Origin: Chromera velia
Taxonomy: Eukaryota > Sar > Chromeraceae
Assembly: GCA_018398765.1 (NCBI GenBank)
Contig: JAHBMJ010000344.1
Coordinates: 13,762 to 34,016 of the forward strand
Direction of reading: 5' to 3'
Length of the DNA stretch: 20,255 bases
Below are positions 9,608 through 18,197 of the stretch, piece after piece; position 1 is the stretch's first letter; each line of letters starts with the position of its first letter. The notes beneath the pieces were generated by a model. The model ran no database searches. It was not told the DNA's origin and saw only the letters and a list, made by a program, of their open reading frames with translations. The translations under genes and the position numbers were made by a program.

Positions 9608-10505
9608 CTTCTTAGTCTGACCTTCCAAGAACCCTAAAAAACCTGTCCAAAACCAGTTATAAAACATTGAACACGATGAAAATATTCAAAAGTTTGTCCA
9701 CCAATCCGACTAAAAAACGTTGGAAAAGGACTGTGAGAGGTTAGGTGAGAGGTAGAGGGATAAAGATGGTTCCAGATAGTAAACATCGAAAAAGGAAAAA
9801 GAAGGTTCCAAGATTTATTAAGACTCCAACAAGAAATCTATTGTGTGAGGTTGGCTCTTCTTTAACTTAATTAAGCTTTGAAACCATTTTCTTGAATGAT
9901 AATGGTGTCACTGTTTGATGCGTGACAGCCGCTCTTTGCTTTGATGTGCTTCATGAAAGTGTCAACCGTTACGTTGCTTTCCGTATGGGCTACACATTTC
10001 TGCCTTTTCTCTATAGAATGACAAGAAGAAAGCTTTTGAGCCCTCAGGGTTGCGAGCGATTGCACACGTCGAAGATGAAGAAAGGGACCTAGATAAACTG
10101 TACCGGATTGGCAGGGATTGCTGTACATACATATCCTAAGTCTGACGAGGCTTCGACCGACTTAGCCAACAAGCGTGCTTTCTCTCTCCTTTGGCAGTTA
10201 GGCTAAAACAGGAAGCCTGAAAAGATTCGCGTCGATAACGTCCCACTTTCTTCTATGTTCTTTTATATTTAACATGCACATAAAATAAATGAAAGATGAA
10301 GAGCTTGCTTATCTTAAGTTGTAAATCTGTTTGAAGAGAAGAAAAAGCGAGTTGACAGCTGAGTTTTATGATTTTGACGGTCAATTTTGGCATATGTAAG
10401 CATCTGTCTTATTTGTTTAGATCATTTTAATCATCTAAATTAGGTTTTTAGTCTTTCTGAAGCTTTAGGGGGGGAGTTTTTCATGGTTCTTACAGGTTTT
10501 TGTCT

Positions 10506-10530
10506 AGGTTCCTAGAACCTAGGTTCTAGC
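10506..10530. repeat. subterminal palindrome, right copy
   Basis: This is the exact second copy of the 25-mer at 9583-9607, with the same perfect 18-bp palindromic core. Because the core is its own reverse complement, the two copies can be read as direct or inverted. The flanking similarity favours an inverted arrangement of the element's arms. Confidence 0.75.
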
Positions 10531-10765
10531 AGTTTCTCTAGAGAGTAAGAACTAAATGATGGAGATACCACTTTAATGCAACGTAGACTTGATTTTTCTT
10601 TGAAGAACCTTTAAAAATCTGAAAGAACCTTACACTAACGAGTCTGGAAAAGGAAAAAACAGTGTTAGAACCTATTAGAACCTATGTTATATCATCTTCA
10701 ATTACAGCATAAACATGCATGGTACTAGTGTTCTACCTAGGGGTGCTGCCCCGTAGCGTAAGCTC

Positions 10766-11285
10766 GAGGCAGGGCGGGTCTGATGCGAAGGCTTTGGTCT
10801 CATATCGGATCCTACGCGGGGGATAGAGATCCTTCAGCTTGCGGAATGTTTTCATGTTTGGTAATGTTTGGGGTAGCGATTCCTAAGGAGTTTAGGTGGG
10901 AGACTGCTTTGGAGAGGGCCCCGTCTTTGATGAGGGTATCCACGTGGCGGCGCATGCTGTTTTTGGCGGCCTGCTGTGACGGTTTCCTCCCTTTCCTCTT
11001 CTCTATCTGTTTCTCTCTCATCCTAACAATATCGGATCTCAAGGATAAAACTAAGACTTCAAATTCTCCCTTTCAAAAGGTTGATATTCGGCGTCTCCGT
11101 GCTGCAAGAGATGCATTCCCCCCTCTCCTGTCTACCCTCAGAAAGAGGGACAGAAAATAGAAGAGCGCTTTCCAAGCCCTCTCTGCTACTGCGAGGTCAT
11201 CGCTCTGAATTCTCTGGGCGCACTCTTCCAGGATGGCAAGCAGTGTGGGGCGAAGGGTGGTATTGATATGTTTGTCCGTCGATAT
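10766..11285 (-). pseudogene. retroelement polyprotein, N-terminal part (broken)
   Basis: On the minus strand an open stretch starting near 11285 reads through TLRPTLLAILEECAQRIQSD and AERAWKALFYFLSLFLR, then meets a stop near 11080. A second piece (11042-10812) contains MRRHVDTLIKDGALSKAVSH. A third, in another frame, contains FRKLKDLYPPRRIRYETKAF and runs to the transposon insertion point at 10765. These motifs ('RAW..L...LRLFLR', 'LI.DGALSKA', 'LKDLYPP') occur in this order upstream of the RT in the retroelement family, by recollection rather than by search. There is one stop and at least one frame change (near 10855-10880). The role in the element, probably RNA or DNA binding, is not established. 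Confidence 0.65.
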
Positions 11286-11289
11286 GTCA

Positions 11290-11480
11290 GATTAGATAAT
11301 TTTGCTGCACGTGTCGACGTGGGGGGCCTCGGGGCTGCGTGGGGCGGCTGGGGGGGCGCGATCAGCTATAGGCCGGTCCGGCCGCCCGCGCGGTCATGCA
11401 CTGAATGCATGCGGCCCGCGGCCGCCCCGCGGGAACCATTGGCCTTTTTTCCGGCGCCCCCGGATGCACCAGCATTCGGT
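11290..11480. other. GC-rich block at the 5' side of the retroelement
   Basis: About 190 bp is much richer in G and C than anything nearby (for example GGGGGGCGCGATCAGC and GCGGCCGCCCCGCGG). It lies directly upstream, on the minus strand, of the first recognisable retroelement residues, so it may be the element's 5' untranslated or promoter region. No frame through it gives a recognisable domain. Its boundary with the host flank cannot be fixed. Confidence 0.3.
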
Positions 11481-11755
11481 ATTAGAATGTATTAGAAGCC
11501 GCTCTCACGATCTCTTACGCAGCAGAGAGAAAGATGAATCTCACGAAAGGGAATACTTAAGAAGTGTTTGTTGCTGATGTGACAGTAGGGGTCTTGCACT
11601 TTGACAAAGTCGCACGTACAGAATTGCACAACGAAAAATCGATCTCGGAGACGGACAGAGTTTTCCGTTGTCCTCGATCCTCCCGAGGCGATTAATTGTC
11701 CGTCACCTCCTTCTCTTCCCTTCATGAGAGTGGTCGGAAGAGGAGGGACAGATGG

Positions 11756-11935
11756 AGGCTCAGATGGTCAGTGCACCTGTGAATATGTAGGTATACATGT
11801 AGGCTCAGATGGTCAGTGCAGATATACATGTAGGCTCAGATGGTCAGTGCACCTGTGAATATTGATATACATACATGTAGGCTCAGATGGTCAGTGCACA
11901 GATGGTGAATATTGATATATATACATGTAGGCTGT
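11756..11935. repeat. minisatellite of 31-50 bp units upstream of the GT31 gene
   Basis: AGGCTCAGATGGTCAGTGCA begins at 11756, 11801, 11832 and 11879, and a truncated fifth copy (AGGCTG) begins at 11929. The spacings are 45, 31, 47 and 50 bp. Each copy is preceded by TACATGT and most are followed by CCTGTGAATATTGATATA-like sequence, so copies differ by internal deletions. It lies about 620 bp before the first coding exon of the plus-strand gene and may be in its promoter region; no regulatory role is visible. Confidence 0.85.
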
Positions 11936-12551
11936 TTGACCGTGTGTGGGCTGTTGTTTGTCGGAAAGCAGACGATTTGTGTTTCGCGGTGACTGCTGGA
12001 TATGTGACGGCGAGGTTTGGGTACACGCAGCCGTCAGCAAGGAAGTGCCTGAGTTGCTTGAGATGGGCCGTTTTTGCCTCTCGACCTCAAGTTCCAGGGA
12101 ATGAGTGAGTCTCTGAAGTTCCCCAGCCCTTTGTTCGTGCCATCCTCCGCGTGCAAACACGTCCGCATGTATCCATGCCGGGCAGCTGCAGAGTATCTGT
12201 GTGAACCCATCTACTGTGGGTGTCCCCGCCCTGCCCGGTCCAACCTTCTTTCTTTTCTGCACCATTGCTTTTCCGCCTCTCTGAAATGGAAAGAGAGGAA
12301 GAGAGACACGGAAGGAAGAGGAGACGGGAAGAGGGTGCTGGGAGATACAGCCGCGGGAGTGAAAGGGGAGACAGGGAAGGAGAGCGCGCAAGGGAAGAAA
12401 GAATGGGAAAGACTTCGTTCTGTGCACACCAGCCGACCGGCACGACCCCCCTGCCATCCCTCTTCTCCTGAAATGCACAATGTCCTCTTTAACGTCATAC
12501 GTGTGGAAGGAATGGTGAGTTTGTTTTCTTTCACGGACCGGATGAACACGC
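11936..12551 (+). other. upstream region of the GT31 gene, promoter not identified
   Basis: About 600 bp lies between the minisatellite and the first coding exon. There is no TATA box or initiator that I can defend. Open frames exist on both strands (plus 12074-12565, minus 11891-12583), but their products are Arg/Lys/Glu- or Ser/Pro-rich without domains. A 5' untranslated region is expected here, and an intron cannot be excluded: CCACGCAG at about 12590-12597 looks like an acceptor. Confidence 0.35.
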
Positions 12552-12954
12552 ATGTATCGACATGAGCGTTCGCGCACATTCATTCAATGCCACGCAGGCC
12601 CGAGCTCGTCCTCCCGTCCTCTGCCGGTATCTCTACTCGACTGCGCGACGTTCCTCTTTGCCTTGGCCGCTTTCACCACCAGCGCTCTGCTCGCCATCGA
12701 GAGACTTGCGTTCAGAAGGCCGACATCGTCTGGAGGGGACCCTCGCGATCCCCTTTTCTTTCGGAGCGATGATGTGAATGTGAATAGTGACCTCCTTTCC
12801 TCGTCCTCCTCTTCTTCCTCTTCAACTCCTTCGGCTGCTCTCTCCCGGCGGCTCTCTGGGGACAGACTGTCGATTTGCGATGTGGGGTTCGCTGTGCTCT
12901 CCTCTGCGGTGCATTATCACCAAAGGATGAGAGACACGGGTCCGTGCCTTAAAG

Positions 12955-12991
<37 letters not shown>

Positions 12992-15900
12992 CTGTTTGCA
13001 TCATTATAATGTCTTCTTTTTCTGCCGGACATTCCGTCGCACAAATACAGACGCACGCGCACTTCCTGTCGTGAGGCAACTGCGCAATGGAGAGAGAGAG
13101 AGAGAGAGAGAGCCGAAGCGTGTGCAGGCAGGCAGACGCCTCTGCCACGCGCCCCGCTTCGGTTCGCGTGCGCAAGAAAGAGAAGGCAGATGGATGAATA
13201 CATAGTCATGCCTCCCTCTCCTCTTATCTTTCTTTGTGTGCGTGTGTCTAGATTGCTACACAGACCGACCGGTGCTCCCTCCACTGCCTGCTTGCAGGTA
13301 TCGGGTGGTTGAGGCGACTGTGCCATGACCCGCCGAACTACGTTCTGATCGCCTCGGAGCCGCACCCGTCCCTTCCGACTGTTGACACCGGGTGCGAGGA
13401 GGCCTACACGAATCTGTGCTGCAAGTCCCTGGCCGCATTCAGGTTCATGCTCGCGGCCTGGCCTGAAAAGAAATGGTTCGCTGACTGAAAAGAATTGTTG
13501 ATTTGTTTGTTGACTTGTTCATTGGAAGGAAGGAAGGACAGCTCCTTCCTTCCTTGATAGGAAGGATCGTTTGTTGGTTCGTTTGTCTTTTTTTCTTTTT
13601 CTCTCTCTTCTTTTCTCCTGGTTCTGAAGCACTGTGTTCGCATCAATCAAAGGATCTCTTTCTCTCTCTCTCATTCATTTTCTCTCTCTCTCTCTCATTC
13701 ATTTTCTCTCTCCTTCTCTCTTTCTCTCTTTCTGTGTTCTTTTCTTGTTGCGAGTCTGGTCTGGGGTGGAGTCACTCTGCCGGCCGGCTTGCGTGAGAGA
13801 GAATGAGCACGATCGACAGAAAATCGCCGTGCTTTATTGGAGAACCAAGTTTACGGATCAGAAATAAAGAAAGAATGAAAACGCATCGTTCCTTCCGGTG
13901 GTTTTTCTTTTCTGTCCGGCTTTTTGCTCTGCTCGTTTGTAAATCCATTTCTTGATTCTTCATTCGGTCACGGAACCAACCTAGGCCCAGTGTAGTGTAC
14001 TGGAGTGGAGTGTGTGCAGGTTCATGAAGCTGGACGATGACACGCTCTTGTCTCCCCGCAATCTTGTGCTGGAGTTGGAAGAACTGGACGAGAACTTGCC
14101 CCTCTTGGTTGGAGGGCAGATTTACATCTCCAGGAGTAACGACACGGCATCTCTGTTGGTGGGAAGTGGAAGGTCAGTCAGTCAGTCAGGTTGACGCACG
14201 CTGTGTTCTCCCCATTCGCTTTTTTCTTTTTTTGGAAAGAAGGAAGGAAAAACGAATGTGTCAATGAATGCGAAGACACGTGCATGTGCCAAAACCTCAT
14301 TTCTATCTGTCGACGGAAGGGCAATGGAAAAGCAATGGGAACTAACCACACTACCTTTTTTTTGTGTCGGTGTTTGTATGGGTGTGCGTAGTAACGCTCT
14401 CTCTTTCTACTTCAGATTTTCATTTTGAGGCGCAGCTTCCTGTTCTTCGCTTTGCGGATGGCAGGTGAGTGTATGTACGTATGTATTCGAATCTATGTAC
14501 TGATGTGTTAATAAATGCCACAACAAACTGAGTGTCTGCACGCCTGACGCACGCAGGTCGAACACTTTCCCCTGGAAGGAGCAGAGCTCGGTGATGCTGG
14601 GAGTTCGGGGAGGGAGTGGTTACCTGATCACCAAATCACTTGCACAGGTCGTCTCTGCTAGGGGAGAGAGGTACCTGGAGGTAGGTCGGTCGGTCGGTCT
14701 GTCTGATATCTGTAAAAAAGAAAAAAAGAAATAATTTGGTCTGTCTGTCTGTCTGTCTATTTCTTCCTCCGTCATCGTTCTTTCTCTCTTTGTTCGTGCT
14801 CTTCCTTGTCGCTGATCATTGTCGGTCCGTCCGTAGTGATGTGGAGATGATCAACGGAAGTTGGTTGTTTCTTTTCCATCTACCTCCGCTCGGTGAGGTG
14901 AATTGTAGCTCGGTGACTTTACAGGAATGGATGCGCATGCAAAATCACCAGAGAGACAGGTTACCGACTGAGGGTTTGTACCTCTTCTCCGTCTTCCTTC
15001 CTGTCTGCCTGCCTCCGTGCTTGAGTAGACGTGGTGCTTCAAACCCTAAAGGGATTGAGCTTCCACTCACTCCAAGAATGAATGGATGAGTGAATGAATG
15101 AATGGATGAATAGACAGATGATGCACTGATGCAAATTACTTGCATGGCTGTTTCTCTCTCTCTCTCTCTCTCTCTCTGTGCGTGTATGTGTATGTGTATG
15201 TGTGTGTGTATGTTTGTGTGTGTGTTCTCTCTTCTCTGCATTCAGATCTGCACGCGGGACGACAAGAGATTCTTCACCGCTCTCTCTCTCTCTCTGTGCG
15301 TGTATGTGTATGTGCGTGTTCTCTCTTCTCTGCATTATGCAGATCTGCACGCGGGACGACAAGAGATTCTTCACCGCAGAGGACGCCTCCCTGGCCGAAT
15401 TCGTCCGGGAGGAACTCGGGGAGGAGAGCATCATCCACCTCCCAGGCTTCTTCTTCCACCAACCGGGTCTGTGTGGGCGTGCGTGCGTGTGTGCGCGCAT
15501 TTATTCATTAACAGTTCATACAATGAGAATTAATCCCATGAATGGATGGATGTGGGGCCAGATGCGTTCCTTCATCCGTGCAATTACGGATCGATCTTTG
15601 TCTCTTCAGCATACTGCAGCTAGATAGACAGTGGTATTATATTAAATCAATATCCGTGAAGTCCTTTCTCTCCCCCCCCCCCCCCCCCCCCCCCCCCNGG
15701 GGGGGGGGGGGGGGGGGGGGGGGGAGAGAAAGGACTTCACGGATATTGATTTAATATAATACCACTGTCTATCTAGCTGCAGTATGCTGAAGAGACAAAG
15801 ATCGATCCGTAATTGCACGGATGAAGGAACGCATCTGGCCCCACATCCATCCATTCATGGGATTAATTCTCATTGTATGAACTGTTAATGAATAAATGCG

Positions 15901-17126
15901 CGCACACACGCACGCACGCCCACACAGACCCGGTTGGTGGAAGAAGAAGCCTGGGAGGTGGATGATGCTCTCCTCCCCGAGTTCCTCCCGGACGAATTCG
16001 GCCAGGGAGGCGTCCTCTGCGGTGAAGAATCTCTTGTCGTCCCGCGTGCAGATCTGCATAATGCAGAGAAGAGAGAACACGCACATACACATACACGCAC
16101 AGAGAGAGAGAGAGAGCGGTGAAGAATCTCTTGTCGTCCCGCGTGCAGATCTGNCCCCCCCCCTCTCTCTCTCTGCGGGGAGGGGGGAGGGGAGAGAAAG
16201 GGGGGGGGGAGAGGCAGAGAGAGATGTCAAGCATTGTGCGTTCTTTGGGTTCCGGCCCAACGAGTGCATAAGCATTTGCTCTGTGTGCCTTGAGTCCGTC
16301 CCTTTGTCTCCTTACTTCCTTTCTTCCTTCCTCCCTTCCTTTCTTTCTTTGCAGCACTCTCCTTCCGGCTCGACTACCTGAGACGAAATTTTCGGCCCGT
16401 CTCCTTCCACATGATGCATGCGACAAGCCAGGTGGGAGGGTGGGTGCGTGCGTGCGTCAATGGGTGGACAGGTCGGAGGCCTTGTGGTTGACTCGGCAGT
16501 AACCCAGACAGACAGACAGACAGAGAGCTGGACAGAGTGAGAAGAGAATGCGGGGAAGGTGAGGGGTGTGTGGATGATCCCACTGGCAGGACAAAGGACG
16601 AGAAAAGAAAGGCAATCAAGAGGAAAGAAGAAGCTTCCCGACCTTTACAGACCGATCCCTCGAAGGATCAATCACCTCAGGGGAGGAACGAAGACTGCAT
16701 TCATGCATTCAGTCATCAATCTGAGCATATTCACATCCATACATCGATAATAAAAACATGCAGCACTGATGTAGATATCAGTGCTCACTCTTCTCTTGTT
16801 GTTTGAATACATGCATAGACTCTCTCAATACATGGACTTTTGTTTGTTTGTGTGTGCTGCATGCTTGCCAATGCAGATGCCGGTGCTCGACTTTCTGCTC
16901 AACGGAGCACTGGAGCCCCCAAACGAACTTTCTCCTAGTCATCCGCTTTCTCCGTCTCCGTCTCCTTCTCACTCCCGTCTCCTCTCTGTATCGAAGCCTG
17001 ACGGAACCACAGCAGTGGAAGTGCAAACGGTCGGTCAGTTTTCGCTCTTCTGTAATTTGGGGGGGGCGGAGGATAATGGCACCCCCAGAAAAGAGCGTGC
17101 GCGCCCCCATTGTGTGTGTGTGTGCA

Positions 17127-17159
<33 letters not shown>

Positions 17160-17247
17160 AAGTGAGTGAGTGCGTGCGCCTCTTCCACGCATCTTTTTGC
17201 AGTCGGTCTCCTTCAAGGGCCTTCGGGCTGTGAGAGACGCGTGTTGA
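12552..17247 (+). CDS. GT31 family beta-1,3-galactosyltransferase-like, type II membrane protein, 8 exons
   Basis: My exon model is 12552-12939, 13298-13475, 14020-14172, 14557-14680, 15343-15466, 16355-16431, 16877-17029 and 17203-17247. All introns are GT-AG, all phases agree, and the total is 1242 nt (413 residues plus stop). Residues 26-49 form a hydrophobic signal anchor after a basic start, followed by a Ser-rich stem (83-91), as in Golgi glycosyltransferases. The catalytic domain shows GFAVLSSAVHYHQRMRDT (112-129), EEAYTNLCCKSLAAFRFML, the metal- and sugar-nucleotide-binding KLDDDT (DDD 194-196), LLVGGQIYIS and GGSGYLITKS (258-267). That is the order of GT31/fringe enzymes, which add galactose or GlcNAc in beta-1,3 linkage. 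The donor and acceptor sugars are not determinable. The start Met is the first in frame. Weak points are the exon 1/2 junction, a possible extra exon at 14416-14464, and the last exon, which may instead splice into the downstream pyruvyl transferase. The assembly artefact at 15243-16153 lies in intron 5 and duplicates exon 5 in reverse. Confidence 0.8.
12959..12988. repeat. (TG)n microsatellite in intron 1
   Basis: About 15 TG units begin 20 bp after the chosen donor of GT31 exon 1 (12939/12940). The introns of this gene repeatedly carry (TG)n, (CT)n or tetranucleotide arrays. Confidence 0.9.
14416..14464 (+). other. possible alternative 49-bp exon of the GT31 gene
   Basis: A block bounded by CTACTTCAG on the left and CAG/GTGAGT on the right has strong acceptor and donor signals. 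It lies between exons 3 and 4. One frame is open (FHFEAQLPVLRFADG) and joins exon 4 in phase. To enter it in that frame, exon 3 must end earlier, at the GT after GGGAA (14167/14168); from the exon 3 end at 14172 it meets an immediate stop. Skipping the block also gives an intact frame. It may be a cassette exon, a poison exon or an unused decoy. Confidence 0.35.
15243..15377 (+). repeat. 97-bp tandem duplication of the exon 5 splice acceptor
   Basis: The 38-bp segment starting CAGATCTGCACGCGGG occurs at 15243 and again at 15340, a period of 97 bp, with (CT)n/(TGTA)n intron sequence between. The second copy leads into the full exon 5 (15343-15466). The first copy includes an acceptor AG and the first 35 bases of the exon, then runs into (CT)n. 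Because 97 is not a multiple of three, use of the upstream acceptor would shift the frame, so it acts at most as a decoy. Confidence 0.85.
15243..16153. other. assembly artefact: perfect 455-bp inverted repeat centred on an N
   Basis: Position 15698 is N, with exactly 26 C before it and exactly 26 G after it. From there the sequence is mirrored: base p on the left corresponds to base 31396 minus p on the right, at every point I checked, from 15243/16153 inward. The right arm ends at another N (16154). A natural palindrome this perfect, with symmetric homopolymers around an N, is implausible. It is a false extension during scaffolding or gap filling in intron 5 of the GT31 gene. True unique sequence resumes after 16154. 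Confidence 0.95.
16155..16214. repeat. C/G homopolymer and (CT)n junk after the second N
   Basis: Directly after the N at 16154 come C-runs, (CT)n and G-runs (CCCCCCCCC, then GGGGAGGGGGGAGGGG). This simple sequence borders the artefactual hairpin and probably marks a gap that the assembler could not resolve. It belongs to intron 5. Confidence 0.6.
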
Positions 17248-17295
17248 AGAAGCGAAGATACGCGATTCCATCACTTTGATTGTGTTGTCGGTCCC

Positions 17296-17427
17296 ATGTA
17301 TGTATGTATGGATGTATGTATGGATGGATGGATGTATGGATGGATCTATGTATGTATGTATGTATGTATGGATGGATGTATGGATGGATGGATGTATGGA
17401 TGGATGTATGTATGGATGGATGGATGC
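17296..17427. repeat. (GATG/TATG)n tetranucleotide array
   Basis: About 130 bp of interspersed TGTA and TGGA tetramers forms a compound array with an internal larger period (GGATGGATGGATGTAT recurs). It lies between the last GT31 exon and the pyruvyl transferase coding exons. Confidence 0.9.
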
Positions 17428-17607
17428 AGTCATCCCTTTCATCTCCTCTCTATCGATTGATTGATTGATATAGCTCCCGGGGTGGTTCCGTCAAGGCGAT
17501 TAATCCTTCAGATCCCTCACTCAGCTAGGCGGCCTCTTCTTCTTTCTCTCTGTGTGTGTGTGTCTCTTTTTCTCCCTCAATGCATCCCCTCCAGCCCCTC
17601 CCTGCAG

Positions 17608-17628
17608 GGGACGTTCGAGGTGTCGGGG
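17608..17628 (+). other. possible phase-0 microexon between the two glycan domains
   Basis: A long pyrimidine-rich tract ends in CCCTCCCTGCAG (acceptor at 17606-17607). The following seven codons (GTFEVSG) are open and meet a GT at 17629-17630, again in phase 0. The frame stops 10 codons later if it is not spliced. It could be a tiny exon linking the GT31 and pyruvyl transferase regions, or part of an untranslated leader. Confidence 0.25.
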
Positions 17629-17855
17629 GTGGGGGCAAAAGAGAATCAAGGAATGTGATAGACAGTTCTAGCCTGTGTCTACATCTGCTGTCATTATTGT
17701 TTTGATCCCTTTCTCTGTCACTCCCCTTCTTTTCTTTCTATCTTTCTTTCTTTCTCTCTCTCTCTTGCTCTTTGACACAGGTAAATCAACGAGACTCGCG
17801 GGGGACTCAAAGGGGTGGATGGGGGTGGGGTGCCCTTGAACACCCCTGTGGAGAA

Positions 17856-18144
17856 ATGATTGCAGACCTTGCAGGGCGACTGTGGACTCACTACTCAGAG
17901 GTTCTCTCAGGTTTGTTGGTCTCTCTCTGAGCGTTCGGTTGGGGGGGGTATCTGTTTTTCTTTTGCTTGGCGGATTTGGGTCCTCCTGTGTGGTCTTGCT
18001 TCTCTTTTCTTCTCTTCTCTTGTCTTGTCTCTCTGTCTCCCCCCTCAGCCTTGGAGAGAAATTCTGTTTCTGGGTCTGTCGAGCGCAAGCGTCAGCAGTT
18101 CGTGGTTTCTTCTGTGTGATACGTGTGCGTGCTTGCGTGCGTGC

Positions 18145-18197
<53 letters not shown>

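Larger units (their letters stand above)
9364..10765. mobile_element. AT-rich DNA transposon nested in the retroelement, with 11-bp target duplication
   Basis: AGCGTAAGCTC occurs at 9364-9374 and again at 10755-10765, bracketing 1380 bp (9375-10754) of AT-rich DNA that interrupts the retroelement reading frame. Joining the flanks through a single copy of the 11-mer gives an open minus frame across the junction (PPCLELTLDSLLQAARSAAR), which is direct evidence of insertion. The ends are weakly inverted: ACGAGGAGGCAC from 9376, against ACGGGGCAGCAC reading inward from 10754, 9 of 12. Duplications of 9-11 bp are typical of Mutator-like elements, so that class is likely but not shown. No transposase is visible. 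A minus frame of 85 codons (9871-10128) is the longest inside and is not recognisable. Confidence 0.75.
6888..11285 (-). mobile_element. decayed non-LTR retrotransposon with C-terminal endonuclease
   Basis: Reading the minus strand from high to low coordinates, the pieces appear in the order of one polyprotein. First comes a helical N-terminal region (about 11285-10766), then the RT fingers and palm (about 9363-7878), then a conserved thumb-like stretch and a Cys/His knuckle (about 7760-7545), then a restriction-like (PD-(D/E)XK-like) endonuclease (7508-6888). This order is typical of the site-oriented class of non-LTR elements, in which the endonuclease follows the RT, and of a family I associate with algae and oomycetes. 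The copy is dead: it contains at least four frame changes and several stops, and a second transposon (9375-10754) sits inside it. Neither the 5' end nor the 3' end is certain. Confidence 0.85.

Noticed and set aside
12074-12565. 163-codon plus-strand frame (and 230-codon minus frame at 11891-12583)
   Set aside because: The two overlap on opposite strands, have no domains, and lie where a promoter and leader are expected. A 5' exon cannot be fully excluded but nothing supports it.
13250-13300. Alternative exon 2 start at ACACAG/ACCGACC with exon 1 extended to 12953
   Set aside because: It is phase-compatible, but it would insert extra Cys-rich residues at a point where the GT31 domain is compact. 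The 12939/13298 junction has the better acceptor and gives the expected spacing from RDT to the NYVLIASEP strand.
15642-16426. Minus-strand frames of 62-187 codons containing glycosyltransferase exon 5 residues
   Set aside because: They are mirror images of the plus-strand exon created by the assembly hairpin, not a second gene.
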